A stretch of 13,066 nucleotides of DNA from Ruminococcaceae bacterium UBA6392 (GCA_002438685.1 DJQG01000152.1:9452-22517); one strand, 5' to 3'; positions 1 to 7,622 are shown, counted from the first letter of the stretch. Numbers and translations are program-made. The notes: generated by a model from the letters alone, not told the origin.

Positions 1-696
1 TCCTGCAAAAAATGCCGCGACACGGGATTCGTCAGCGGCGTGATGTGCGACTGCTACAAAGAGCTTCTGCGCGACACCGCTCTTGCGGAACTCAATGAGC
101 TTTCGCCGAGCGCACGCTCGACTTTTGAAAGCTTTAATGTAAATTATTATCCCGACGCCGCAGACGCAGTTACGGGAGTCAACCCGCGGAGCAGAATGAA
201 AGAAATACTTGATTTCTGCAAGGATTACGCCGCCGATTTCGGAACGGATTCTCCGAGTCTTCTGCTCTACGGCGCAACCGGACTCGGCAAGACTCATCTC
301 TCGCTCGCAATAGCGTCCGAGGCTATCATAAAAGGCTACGGGGTTATATACGGCTCGGCGCAGAATCTTATGTCGCGCCTCGAAAAAGAGCATTTTTCAA
401 GCGGACGGGATAACGAATACGAGGGTAGCGAGCAGGCTATACTCGAATGCGATCTTCTCGTTATTGACGACCTCGGCGCGGAATTTTCAACCCAGTTCAC
501 CGTCGCGGAGCTCTATAATATAATCAACACCCGCATTATGAGCCGCCTGCCTGTCATAATAAGCACGAATCTCACTCCCGACGGGCTCGAGCAGAAATAT
601 ACGCAGAGGATAACTTCAAGAATAATAGGCAATTATATTTCGCTCTATTTCTGCGGAAAAGATATCAGACAGATAAAAACTATGGAACAGGAGTAA
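1..696 (+). CDS. DnaC/DnaI-like helicase-loader ATPase, 5' end missing
   Basis: This is the C-terminal part of an AAA+ ATPase of the DnaC/DnaI type, which loads the replicative helicase at origins or restarted forks in the cytoplasm. The frame is open from base 1 and encodes CKKCRDTGF followed by CDC before the first in-window ATG at position 40. That cysteine cluster (CxxC...CxC) is typical of the N-terminal zinc-binding region of DnaC/DnaI-like proteins, so the true start lies upstream and the ATG at 40 is internal. Walker A is YGATGLGKTH, encoded near 268-297. Walker B is LLVIDDLGAEF, near 451-485. A sensor-like IISTNL and the arginine-rich QRITSRI follow. The gene ends 9 nt before tex, whose ribosome site lies inside its last codons. 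The loader family is clear; the exact ortholog (dnaC, dnaI or a phage-type copy) cannot be settled without the N-terminus. Chromosomal neighbours favour the housekeeping gene. Confidence 0.88.
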   Translation, partial: SCKKCRDTGFVSGVMCDCYKELLRDTALAELNELSPSARSTFESFNVNYYPDAADAVTGVNPRSRMKEILDFCKDYAADFGTDSPSLLLYGATGLGKTHLSLAIASEAIIKGYGVIYGSAQNLMSRLEKEHFSSGRDNEYEGSEQAILECDLLVIDDLGAEFSTQFTVAELYNIINTRIMSRLPVIISTNLTPDGLEQKYTQRITSRIIGNYISLYFCGKDIRQIKTMEQE

Positions 697-705
697 TATG
701 CCCAT

Positions 706-2883
706 ATGGACATTATAAACAGCTTGACAAAAATGTTCGGTCTCCAGCGCTGGCAGGTCGAAAACACAGTGAAACTTATCGATGAGGGCAACACGATACC
801 GTTCATCGCCCGATACAGAAAAGAAGCGCACGGAACACTCGACGATCAGGTGCTGCGTGAGCTCTCTGAGAAGCTCGAATATCTGCGCAACCTCGACAAG
901 CGCAGGGAAGAGATCCGCGCATCGATAACCGCGCAGGAGAAGATGACTCCCGAAATCGAAGCCGCTCTCGAAAAGGCTTCGACTCTCGCGGAGATCGAAG
1001 ATATTTACCGCCCGTTCAGACCCAAGCGCAGAACACGCGCTTCGATAGCCAAAGAAAAGGGGCTTGAGCCGCTTGCCGATGCGATTTTTACTCAGGCTGC
1101 CGATTCCGCTTCGCCGTCAGAGCTCGCGGAGGACTATATAGATTCCGAAAAGGGCGTTGAAACCGCCGGAGACGCGATAAACGGAGCGATGGATATTATC
1201 GCGGAAAACATATCGGACGACGCAGATATCCGCCGCCGTCTGCGCTCGCTGTTCACCGTTGCCGGTGTGCTCCGGTCGCGCGCCGCGGACAGCGAAAAAG
1301 AGAGCGTCTATACGATGTATTATGAATATGACGAGCCGGTCAATAAAATTGCCGGTCACCGCGTGCTTGCCGTCAACAGGGGCGAGAACGAAGGCTTCCT
1401 CAAAGTCGGCATAGATGTTGACCGCATAAAGGCGCTGAATATAATCAATGCAAATGTCCTGAGCGACAACGGCTCAGCCTGCACCGATATCGTGCGTGAC
1501 GCTGCCGCCGACGCATATGACAGGCTTATATTCCCGTCGGTCGAGCGCGAAATGCGCAATATGATAACCGACAGCGCGGTTGAATCCGCACTCAAGGTGT
1601 TCTATGTGAATCTGCGCGAACTTTTGCTTCAACCTCCCGTCAAGGGCAAGCGTGCCCTCGGACTCGATCCCGGTTACAGAACGGGATGCAAAGTCGCCGT
1701 TGTTGATGAAACCGGAAAAGTGCTCGATACCGGTGTTATATATGTTACTCATTCCGAGGAGCAGAAACTCAAAGCAAAGCAGACTGTTAAACGACTTATA
1801 GAAAAACACGGCGTTGAAGTAATAGCCATAGGCAACGGCACGGCTTCAAAAGAGACGGAGATATTTGCCGCCGATCTTATAAAAGAACTCGACCGCAAGG
1901 TGTCCTATATGATGGTCAGCGAGGCGGGCGCTTCGGTTTATTCCGCTTCAAAGCTTGCAGCGGAAGAGTTCCCGCAGTTCGATGTTTCGCTCAGAAGCGC
2001 GGTTTCGATAGCCCGTAGACTTCAGGACCCGCTCGCCGAGCTTGTCAAAATCGATCCGAAAGCGCTCGGCGTCGGTCAGTATCAGCATGATATGCCTAAA
2101 AAAGAGCTCGGCGAAACGCTTGACGGTGCGGTCGAATACTGCGTCAACTCTGTCGGCGCGGATGTCAACACCGCCTCTCCGTCGCTGCTCTCGCATATAG
2201 CCGGAATTAACTCTGGCGTTGCTAAAAATATAGTCGCTTACAGAGAAGAAAATGGCGCGTTCACTTCCCGCGCTCAGCTCAAGAAAGTGCCGAAGCTCGG
2301 CGCAAAAGCCTATGAGCAGTGCGCCGGATTCATCAGAGTCCCGGAAAGCAAGAATGTTCTCGATAACACCGGTGTTCACCCTGAGAGCTACGCCGCCGCA
2401 AAAGCGCTGCTTGAGCTCTGCGGACTTACTGTAAAAGATGCCGCAAAGGGAAATACAGGCACTCTCAAAGCGACCGTCGAGGTGCTCGGCGGCGAAAAAA
2501 AGGTCGCGGAAAAATTAGAGATGGGTCTGCCCACTCTTCAGGATATAATCAAAGAGCTCCAGAAACCCGGACGCGATCCCCGCGACGAGCTTCCGCCTCC
2601 GCTTCTGCGCACAGATGTCATGGATATCAACGACCTCAAGCCCGGCATGGAGCTGAAGGGAACGGTTCGCAATGTCATCGACTTCGGCGCATTCGTCGAT
2701 ATCGGAGTGCATCAGGACGGACTCGTTCACATTTCGCAGATAACCAACAAATATATCAAGCACCCGTCAGAAGTACTGAAAGTCGGCGATATCGTCACAG
2801 TGTGGGTGCTGGCGGTCGATGTCAAAAAGAACCGCATATCGCTGACCATGAAAAAAGATAACGTTCAGAAACCTAAGGAGTAA
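706..2883 (+). CDS. tex: Tex, S1-domain RNA-binding transcription accessory protein
   Basis: This is a full-length Tex protein of 725 residues, close to the usual 720-780. Tex binds nucleic acid through a C-terminal S1 domain and has been linked to transcription and toxin-gene expression in other bacteria; its precise role is still debated. The N-terminus has the characteristic Tex segment (NTIPFIARYRKEAHG, about residues 29-43). A YqgF-like RNase-H fold begins near residue 316 (LGLDPGYRTGCKVAVVD). Helix-hairpin-helix segments begin near 501 (GINSGVAKNIVAYRE) and continue through KVPKLGAKAYEQCAGF. The S1 domain runs from about 645 to 715 (GTVRNVIDFGAFVDIG, DGLVHISQ). The ATG at 706 follows AGGAG at 689-693 inside the end of the upstream gene. 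It lies in the same frame as that gene, separated by its TAA and three codons. It is followed 6 nt later by the MATE gene, implying one operon. No broken motif was seen. Confidence 0.96.
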   Translation: MDIINSLTKMFGLQRWQVENTVKLIDEGNTIPFIARYRKEAHGTLDDQVLRELSEKLEYLRNLDKRREEIRASITAQEKMTPEIEAALEKASTLAEIEDIYRPFRPKRRTRASIAKEKGLEPLADAIFTQAADSASPSELAEDYIDSEKGVETAGDAINGAMDIIAENISDDADIRRRLRSLFTVAGVLRSRAADSEKESVYTMYYEYDEPVNKIAGHRVLAVNRGENEGFLKVGIDVDRIKALNIINANVLSDNGSACTDIVRDAAADAYDRLIFPSVEREMRNMITDSAVESALKVFYVNLRELLLQPPVKGKRALGLDPGYRTGCKVAVVDETGKVLDTGVIYVTHSEEQKLKAKQTVKRLIEKHGVEVIAIGNGTASKETEIFAADLIKELDRKVSYMMVSEAGASVYSASKLAAEEFPQFDVSLRSAVSIARRLQDPLAELVKIDPKALGVGQYQHDMPKKELGETLDGAVEYCVNSVGADVNTASPSLLSHIAGINSGVAKNIVAYREENGAFTSRAQLKKVPKLGAKAYEQCAGFIRVPESKNVLDNTGVHPESYAAAKALLELCGLTVKDAAKGNTGTLKATVEVLGGEKKVAEKLEMGLPTLQDIIKELQKPGRDPRDELPPPLLRTDVMDINDLKPGMELKGTVRNVIDFGAFVDIGVHQDGLVHISQITNKYIKHPSEVLKVGDIVTVWVLAVDVKKNRISLTMKKDNVQKPKE

Positions 2884-2892
2884 AAAGTTTTG
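2875..2892 (+). promoter_or_regulatory. Ribosome binding site and TTG start of the MATE gene
   Basis: AAGGAG at 2875-2880 lies within the final codons of tex and is 9 nt from the TTG at 2890-2892. No in-frame ATG occurs near, and the family's N-terminus begins at this point, so TTG is the start. Confidence 0.8.
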
Positions 2893-4248
2893 TCGGAAAA
2901 ATTCAGAAAAGATCTCACGCAGGGGAGCGTCACAAAACAGCTGCTCAAATTCTCCGTGCCTTTCCTGCTTTCAAACCTCTTGCAGGCACTCTATTCGGTC
3001 GCCGATATGGTGATCGTAGGTCAGTTTTGCGGAAAATCGGGAATAACCGGAGTCTCGATAGGCGGTCAGATAAATATTCTTGTCACCGGCGCGGCTCTCG
3101 GTCTTGCCATCGGCGGAACGGTGCTCATAGCCCAGTACGGCGGAGCTAAAAAATACGACGATCAAAAGAGCACGATAGGCACAATGACTACGCTCTATAT
3201 TATTCTCAGCGTAATGCTCACCGTCGTTATGGTTCTGCTTACAAAACCGATACTGCGCCTGCTCAAAACGCCGGACAACGCATTTGAAGAAGCAGTCAGA
3301 TATCTGACTATCTGCATGCTCGGCACGGTGTTCATGTTCCTGTACAACGCCATAAGCGCGATACTGCGCGGCATGGGCGACTCAAAACGCCCGCTCTATT
3401 TCGTGGCGATAGCCGCTGCGGTAAATGTTGTCGGAGATATAGTTTTTGTCGGTCCGCTGAAAATGGGCGCCGCCGGAGCGGCGATAGCCACCATCAGCTC
3501 GCAGGGGATAAGCGTTATTCTCTCACTTATCTATCTCTTCGGCAGCGGATTCTTCTCCGGATATAAACTAAAGGATTTCAGAATAGACGGGCAGAAAGCT
3601 TTGAGCATAATAAAAATAGGTCTGCCGTCGTCTGTTCAGCAGGTTATAGTCTCGTTTTCGTTCCTGACGCTTACAGCGCTCGTCAATTCTCTGCCGAATG
3701 CGTCTGTTGCGTCTGCCTGCCAGGGAATCGTCGGCAAGATAAATTCGTTTGCCATTCTGCCCGGACTTGCGATGAGCAGTGCCATATCATCTATGGCGGG
3801 TCAAAATATCGGCGCAGACGAATTCAAACGCGCCAAAAAAACAATGACGACCGGACTCGCGATAGCGATGGGCATTTCGGTGCTTGTGTTTGTTATAGTC
3901 GAGATATTCCCGCGCGAACTGCTGTCGCTGTTCACGAGCGAAACGGATGTTATCGAAACGGGTATAACATTTTTGAGGCTCGCCGCAGTTGATTATATTA
4001 TAGTCACTCCCGTGTTCTGCATGAACGGTCTCACTATAGGCGCTGGATATACAAATATCGCTCTGCTCAATGCGGTTTTCAGCTCGATAGTTATAAGAGT
4101 CCCGCTCGCTTACCTGCTTGTGCGTGTGTTTGATCTCGGCTTCAACGGTATCGGAATCGCCATGGGCTTCGCTTCCGTTGCATCGATAGTTGTGGGATTT
4201 ATATTCATACAGAGCGGCAAATGGAAGAAAGCAAAAATAAAGCTTTAA
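2890..4248 (+). CDS. MATE-family multidrug/metabolite efflux protein, TTG start
   Basis: This is an inner-membrane antiporter of the MATE family (DinF/NorM-like branch), which exports organic cations or other small molecules using a Na+ or H+ gradient. The 452-residue length is normal for twelve membrane helices. The N-terminal signature is easy to see: a basic segment, then LLKFSVPFLLSNLLQALYS and ADMVIVGQFCG. The pattern repeats in the second half (IIKIGLPSSVQQVIVSF, residues about 238-254), reflecting the internal duplication of the family. GMGDSKRPLYF lies in the usual cytoplasmic loop. The C-terminus is basic (KWKKAKIKL). The start is TTG at 2890, preceded by AAGGAG at 2875-2880 with 9 nt spacing and lying in the last codons of tex, so translation may be coupled. 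Substrate cannot be read from sequence. There is no clear terminator after it; two weak inverted repeats follow. Confidence 0.93.
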   Translation: MSEKFRKDLTQGSVTKQLLKFSVPFLLSNLLQALYSVADMVIVGQFCGKSGITGVSIGGQINILVTGAALGLAIGGTVLIAQYGGAKKYDDQKSTIGTMTTLYIILSVMLTVVMVLLTKPILRLLKTPDNAFEEAVRYLTICMLGTVFMFLYNAISAILRGMGDSKRPLYFVAIAAAVNVVGDIVFVGPLKMGAAGAAIATISSQGISVILSLIYLFGSGFFSGYKLKDFRIDGQKALSIIKIGLPSSVQQVIVSFSFLTLTALVNSLPNASVASACQGIVGKINSFAILPGLAMSSAISSMAGQNIGADEFKRAKKTMTTGLAIAMGISVLVFVIVEIFPRELLSLFTSETDVIETGITFLRLAAVDYIIVTPVFCMNGLTIGAGYTNIALLNAVFSSIVIRVPLAYLLVRVFDLGFNGIGIAMGFASVASIVVGFIFIQSGKWKKAKIKL

Positions 4249-4259
4249 GCAGGATTTTG

Positions 4260-4282
4260 TAAGGCGAAGAAAAACAGCCTTA
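4260..4282 (+). repeat. Weak inverted repeat TAAGGC / GCCTTA after the MATE gene
   Basis: TAAGGC at 4260-4265 can pair with GCCTTA at 4277-4282 across an 11-nt A-rich loop. No run of T follows, so it is not a convincing intrinsic terminator. It may be a small RNA stem in the 87-nt gap between the MATE gene and rmlB, or chance. Confidence 0.35.
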
Positions 4283-4291
4283 TGCAATACA

Positions 4292-4310
4292 TATCCGTTT
4301 TAATCGGATA
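4292..4310 (+). repeat. Inverted repeat TATCCG / CGGATA upstream of rmlB
   Basis: TATCCG at 4292-4297 and CGGATA at 4305-4310 form a perfect 6-bp inverted repeat around TTTTAAT. It ends 12 nt before the rmlB ribosome binding site. It has no T-tract, so an operator or a leader hairpin is as likely as a terminator. No good promoter could be recognised in this gap. Confidence 0.4.
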
Positions 4311-4322
4311 ATCATTTGATAT

Positions 4323-4327
4323 GGAGG
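4323..4327 (+). promoter_or_regulatory. Ribosome binding site that sets the rmlB start
   Basis: GGAGG at 4323-4327 lies 8 nt before the ATG at 4336. An in-frame ATG at 4321 overlaps this site and has no site of its own, and it would add five residues (MEDKN) before the Rossmann strand. The downstream ATG is therefore the start. Confidence 0.85.
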
Positions 4328-4335
4328 ACAAAAAC

Positions 4336-5355
4336 ATGAAGATTCTCGTTACGGGAGGAGCCGGTTTTATCGGCAGCAACTTTATCTATCATATGCTCCG
4401 CAAGCATCCGGATTATGATATAGTCTGCCTCGATCTTCTGACATATGCCGGCAATCTCAAGACCCTCGACGAGGCGATGAAAAACGAGCATTTCAAGTTC
4501 GTCAAGGGCGATATCGCAGACCACGAGTTTGTTGACAAGCTGTTCGAGGATGAGAAGTTCGATATAGTAGTCAATTTCGCAGCAGAAAGCCATGTTGATC
4601 GCTCGATAGAGAACCCCGAAGTGTTTCTCAGAACGAACATCATGGGCACCGCGGCTCTTATGGATGCCGCGAGAAAAACTGGCGTAAAGCGTTATCATCA
4701 GGTGTCGACCGACGAGGTCTACGGAGATTTGCCGCTCGATAGAACCGATCTGTTCTTCACGGAGGAGACGCCGATTCACACTTCGAGCCCATATTCCGCG
4801 TCAAAGGCTTCCGCAGATCTGCTTGTGCTCGCTTATTACAGAACCTACGGACTGCCTGTAACGATTTCGAGATGCTCAAACAACTACGGTCCCTATCATT
4901 TCCCGGAGAAGCTTATACCGCTGATGATATCAAGAGCCTATAACAACGAGAGCCTTCCTGTCTACGGCGAGGGACTCAATGTCCGCGACTGGCTCTATGT
5001 TGAGGATCACTGCCGCGCTATCGATCTCATTATTCACAACGGCAGGGTAGGCGAGGTCTACAATGTCGGCGGCCACAACGAGAAGCGCAATATAGATGTT
5101 GTCAAAACGATTCTGCGCATCATGGGCAAGCCCGAGACTCTTATCACCCATGTCAAGGACAGAGCCGGTCACGACCTGCGCTACGCCATTGACCCGACAA
5201 AGATACACAACGAGCTCGGCTGGAGCCCGGAGACTACCTTTGACGAGGGCATAAAGAAGACCGTTGACTGGTATATGAACAATAAGCAGTGGTGGGAAGA
5301 TATCATCAACGGCGAATACCGAAATTATTACGAAAAAATGTATTCCAACAGATAA
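4336..5355 (+). CDS. rmlB: dTDP-glucose 4,6-dehydratase (RmlB/RfbB)
   Basis: This is an extended short-chain dehydrogenase/reductase of 339 residues that converts dTDP-D-glucose to dTDP-4-keto-6-deoxyglucose using tightly bound NAD+. That is the second step toward dTDP-L-rhamnose and other deoxysugars of surface polysaccharides. The NAD-binding motif GGAGFIGSN is at residues 7-15. The catalytic Thr-Asp-Glu triad lies in STDEVYGD at 125-127. The YxxxK pair is Y153 and K157 in SPYSASK. SRCSNNYGPYHFPEKLIP, typical of RmlB rather than of UDP-galactose epimerases, follows at about 178-195, then VYGEGLNVRDWLYVEDH. The start at 4336 is chosen because of GGAGG at 4323-4327. No rmlA, rmlC or rmlD gene is adjacent, so either they are elsewhere or the product serves another dTDP-sugar pathway. 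No hairpin terminator is visible after the stop. Confidence 0.94.
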   Translation: MKILVTGGAGFIGSNFIYHMLRKHPDYDIVCLDLLTYAGNLKTLDEAMKNEHFKFVKGDIADHEFVDKLFEDEKFDIVVNFAAESHVDRSIENPEVFLRTNIMGTAALMDAARKTGVKRYHQVSTDEVYGDLPLDRTDLFFTEETPIHTSSPYSASKASADLLVLAYYRTYGLPVTISRCSNNYGPYHFPEKLIPLMISRAYNNESLPVYGEGLNVRDWLYVEDHCRAIDLIIHNGRVGEVYNVGGHNEKRNIDVVKTILRIMGKPETLITHVKDRAGHDLRYAIDPTKIHNELGWSPETTFDEGIKKTVDWYMNNKQWWEDIINGEYRNYYEKMYSNR

Positions 5356-5397
5356 ATATTTTTGCCTTTTTCTATTTGAGTGTCCTATAATTTATTT

Positions 5398-5407
5398 TTG
5401 AACTCAA
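5398..5407 (+). promoter_or_regulatory. Possible operator TTGA-AC-TCAA upstream of the tetR promoter
   Basis: TTGAACTCAA at 5398-5407 is a short palindrome with half-sites TTGA and TCAA, 13 nt upstream of the -35 hexamer. A further TTGAGT at 5376-5381 is an inverted copy of ACTCAA at 5402-5407. In AT-rich spacer DNA such short matches arise easily, so the role is speculative. Confidence 0.25.
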
Positions 5408-5420
5408 GTACAAAAAAGTA

Positions 5421-5449
5421 TTTACAACACATTTTTTTCGTGCTATAAT
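5421..5449 (+). promoter_or_regulatory. Sigma-A promoter of the tetR-aminotransferase unit
   Basis: The -35 element TTTACA (5421-5426) and the -10 element TATAAT (5444-5449) are separated by exactly 17 nt, and TGC directly before the -10 makes an extended -10 element. This is near consensus for the housekeeping sigma factor. Transcription should begin about 5456, giving a leader of roughly 32 nt before the ATG at 5488. Confidence 0.85.
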
Positions 5450-5455
5450 ACAGAA

Positions 5456-5472
5456 AAAGGCGTATAGCCTTT
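5456..5472 (+). promoter_or_regulatory. Palindrome at the expected transcription start, candidate TetR operator
   Basis: AAAGGC (5456-5461) and GCCTTT (5467-5472) form a perfect 6-bp inverted repeat around GTATA. It covers the predicted start of transcription, 7 nt downstream of the -10 box. A 17-bp palindrome there fits the size and place of many TetR-family autoregulatory operators. It could instead form a short hairpin in the leader RNA just before the ribosome site AGGAG at 5477-5481. Binding is inferred, not shown. Confidence 0.5.
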
Positions 5473-5487
5473 GGTTAGGAGTTTCCA

Positions 5488-6120
5488 ATGTCGGAAAAGA
5501 AAGAGAAGAAAGAAAAAGAACAGAAGAACACCGCAGAGGTGGAGCCCTCCAGGCGTTCGAGAAAAAAGCAGAACACTCACAAAGCTATTCTGCATCAAGC
5601 AAAGGTACTCTTTGAAAAAGAGGGTATCGGTAATGTCACTATTGAGCAGATAAGCGAGAGTGCCGATGTTTCGCGTTCCACATTCTTTTCGCACTTTGCT
5701 TCCGTTGACGATCTTCTCAAGGAGATCTCGGACGAGGAGATAAACGACGTCTTTGAAGCGGCAAGAAAGGGCGACGGCGAGCTTACCGTCAGCGCACTTT
5801 TGAAGCAGCTCAACGATGACACTTATCCTTATCCGTATCTTTCCGCAGAGGTTCTCATGCGCGGTATTCTCTCAAAAGGCGAGTCGAATTTCGCACAGGT
5901 CGATCGTTTCCTCCGCAAGGAGATAGTGACCGACAAGAGCTATGCGAACACTCTCGAGGAGTTTTCGTCAAAAGAACTCTCTGCTCTCATTCTCGGAGCC
6001 TTCTTCGGTCTCATCTTCCAGAAGATGATAAATGACGAGAGCTTCACAAACCCCGATGAAACAAGCGTGACTATCCAGAAATTCATAAAATATCTGAAAA
6101 ATCAGGAGGAATTATCATGA
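5488..6120 (+). CDS. TetR/AcrR-family transcriptional regulator
   Basis: This is a 210-residue cytoplasmic DNA-binding regulator. After a lysine/glutamate-rich tail (residues 1-17, MSEKKEKKEKEQ) and a basic stretch (RRSRKKQN), the TetR domain begins with ILHQAKVLFEKEGIGNVTI. The helix-turn-helix is near residues 52-74 (ISESADVSRSTFFSHF), with the family's typical TFFxHF ending. The remaining C-terminal helices form the ligand and dimer domain and match nothing I recognise. The start at 5488 has AGGAG at 5477-5481 with 6 nt spacing. The gene has its own strong promoter with a palindrome at the start site, suggesting autoregulation. Its stop overlaps the next ATG as ATGA, so it is almost certainly translated together with the aminotransferase gene it probably controls. 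Most TetR proteins are repressors relieved by a small ligand; the ligand here might be a substrate or product of the enzyme, which is inference. Confidence 0.92.
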   Translation: MSEKKEKKEKEQKNTAEVEPSRRSRKKQNTHKAILHQAKVLFEKEGIGNVTIEQISESADVSRSTFFSHFASVDDLLKEISDEEINDVFEAARKGDGELTVSALLKQLNDDTYPYPYLSAEVLMRGILSKGESNFAQVDRFLRKEIVTDKSYANTLEEFSSKELSALILGAFFGLIFQKMINDESFTNPDETSVTIQKFIKYLKNQEELS

Positions 6121-7622
6121 GCAACGGATATGGAATCAGCAAATGGGAAGACGCAAAGACCATTTACAATGAGCTTCACGAGCTCACTTCTAAGCCGATC
6201 TATTGCGTTTCCGAAGAGGCACTTAAAGATGTTCTCGATTATTTCGAGACCAAGTGCGCAAAGTCGAAGGCAATCACCACCGAGGCAAAGCAGTATATTC
6301 CCGGCGGCGTTCAGCACAACCTCGCTTTCAACTATCCCTTCCCGATTTGCGTGACCAAGGCTGAAGGCGCGTTTCTTTATGACCTTGACGGAAACAAGTA
6401 CTACGACTTCCTGCAGGCAGGCGGTCCGACAATTCTCGGCAGCAACTATGCTCCCGTGAGAGAGAAGGTCATTGAGCTTCTTAATGACTGCGGCCCTGTA
6501 ACCGGTCTGTTCCACGAGGGTGAGCTCCTGCTCGCTAAGGAGATCAACAAACATATGCCCAACGTCGAGATGTTCCGTATGCTCGGTTCGGGCACTGAGT
6601 CCGTTATGGCTGCTATCCGTGTTGCACGCTGCGCCACAAAGGCAAAGCGTATCATCAAGGTCGGTGGCGCATATCACGGCTGGTCCGACCAGATGGTTTA
6701 CGGTCTGAAGATTCCGGGCTCCAGATTCTTCCTTGAGTCCCATGGTATTCCGCACGGTTGTTACGGCACTACCGATGAAGTTAGACCCAACGATCTTGAT
6801 ATGCTCGAGAAGATGCTCAAGCTCAACAAGATGCGCGGCGGCACAGCTGCTGTTATCGTTGAGCCTGTCGGTCCCGAGAGCGGCACAAGACCTGTTGACT
6901 TCAACTACAACAAGGAAGTCAGAAAGCTCTGCGACAAGTACGGCTGCCTGTTCATCTTCGATGAGGTTGTTACCGGCTTCCGTGTCGGTCTCGGCGGCGC
7001 TCAGGGTTACTTCGATGTCGTACCCGATCTGACCATCTTCGGCAAGATCGTTGCCGGCGGTTATCCGTCAGCAGGTGGTGTCGGCGGTAAGAAGGAGTTT
7101 GTCAGCGGCATGGCCGCAGGTGTCGGCACCATGATGAAGCGCGCTTATGTCGGCGGTACTCTCGCTGCAAATCCGCTTTCGTCCTATGCAGGCTACTGCG
7201 CTATCCAGGAGATCGCAAGAACCAACGCTTGCGAAGTCGCAGGCAGAGCCGGCGACAGACTTGCTACAGGTCTTAAAGATCTTGTTAACAAGTACGGTCT
7301 TCCTTATGTTGTTTACAACCAGGGTTCCATCGTCCACCTTGAGTGCACCGGTGCAATGAGCTACGACTTCAGCTCGATGAACATCCTCAAGTCGGCTCTT
7401 CCGATGCTCAAGACAAAGCCCGAGATGCTCCGCAGAAAGTCCGCTATGGAAGAGATGGGCGCAGCTTACATGGCAAACGGTATCGTCACCCTTGCCGGCA
7501 GCCGTCTTTACACTTCAATGGCAGATACCGACGAGATCATCGACGGCGCTCTTGAGAGATTTGACGATGTCTTCAAGAACGTCAAGGTTTGCCCCGCAGA
7601 CCGCGTTTTCGCAAAGAAATAA
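6117..7622 (+). CDS. Class-III PLP-dependent aminotransferase, glutamate-1-semialdehyde aminomutase-like
   Basis: This is a 501-residue PLP enzyme of aminotransferase class III. The nearest recognisable relatives are glutamate-1-semialdehyde 2,1-aminomutases: GGVQHN and GAFLYDLDGNKYYDF near the start, GSGTESVMAAIRVAR for cofactor-phosphate binding, AYHGWSD, then FDEVVTGFR with the PLP-binding aspartate at 282, and the Schiff-base lysine expected at 310 in FGKIVAGGYPSAGG. It is about 70 residues longer than a standard aminomutase, with roughly 50 extra residues at the N-terminus and an insertion near 420-440. No haem or tetrapyrrole gene is nearby, so a role in haem synthesis is doubtful and the substrate is unknown. 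AGGAGG at 6104-6109 sits 7 nt before the ATG, which overlaps the tetR stop. Codon use is striking: by hand count 18 ATC, 7 ATT and no ATA for isoleucine, and about 32 AAG to 5 AAA for lysine. This suggests strong expression. A terminator follows. Confidence 0.9.
   Translation: MSNGYGISKWEDAKTIYNELHELTSKPIYCVSEEALKDVLDYFETKCAKSKAITTEAKQYIPGGVQHNLAFNYPFPICVTKAEGAFLYDLDGNKYYDFLQAGGPTILGSNYAPVREKVIELLNDCGPVTGLFHEGELLLAKEINKHMPNVEMFRMLGSGTESVMAAIRVARCATKAKRIIKVGGAYHGWSDQMVYGLKIPGSRFFLESHGIPHGCYGTTDEVRPNDLDMLEKMLKLNKMRGGTAAVIVEPVGPESGTRPVDFNYNKEVRKLCDKYGCLFIFDEVVTGFRVGLGGAQGYFDVVPDLTIFGKIVAGGYPSAGGVGGKKEFVSGMAAGVGTMMKRAYVGGTLAANPLSSYAGYCAIQEIARTNACEVAGRAGDRLATGLKDLVNKYGLPYVVYNQGSIVHLECTGAMSYDFSSMNILKSALPMLKTKPEMLRRKSAMEEMGAAYMANGIVTLAGSRLYTSMADTDEIIDGALERFDDVFKNVKVCPADRVFAKK

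Noticed and set aside
5376..5407. TTGAGT...ACTCAA as a second operator arm pair
   Set aside because: The arms are six bases with a 20-nt AT-rich spacer and could be chance; only the compact TTGAACTCAA is listed, at low confidence.
5328..5420. Possible terminator after rmlB (A-rich then T-rich stretches)
   Set aside because: Only weak A/T pairing around the stop codon and no GC stem; the T runs alone do not support a terminator.
6102..6755. Open frame on the minus strand, 217 codons
   Set aside because: It is antisense to the aminotransferase; the sense strand has the PLP motifs and a strong ribosome site, and the biased codons of that gene leave few stops on the other strand.
6117..7622. 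Assignment as hemL of haem biosynthesis
   Set aside because: The protein is longer than typical HemL, no other tetrapyrrole gene is in the window, and the regulator context is unusual; I kept the family call only.
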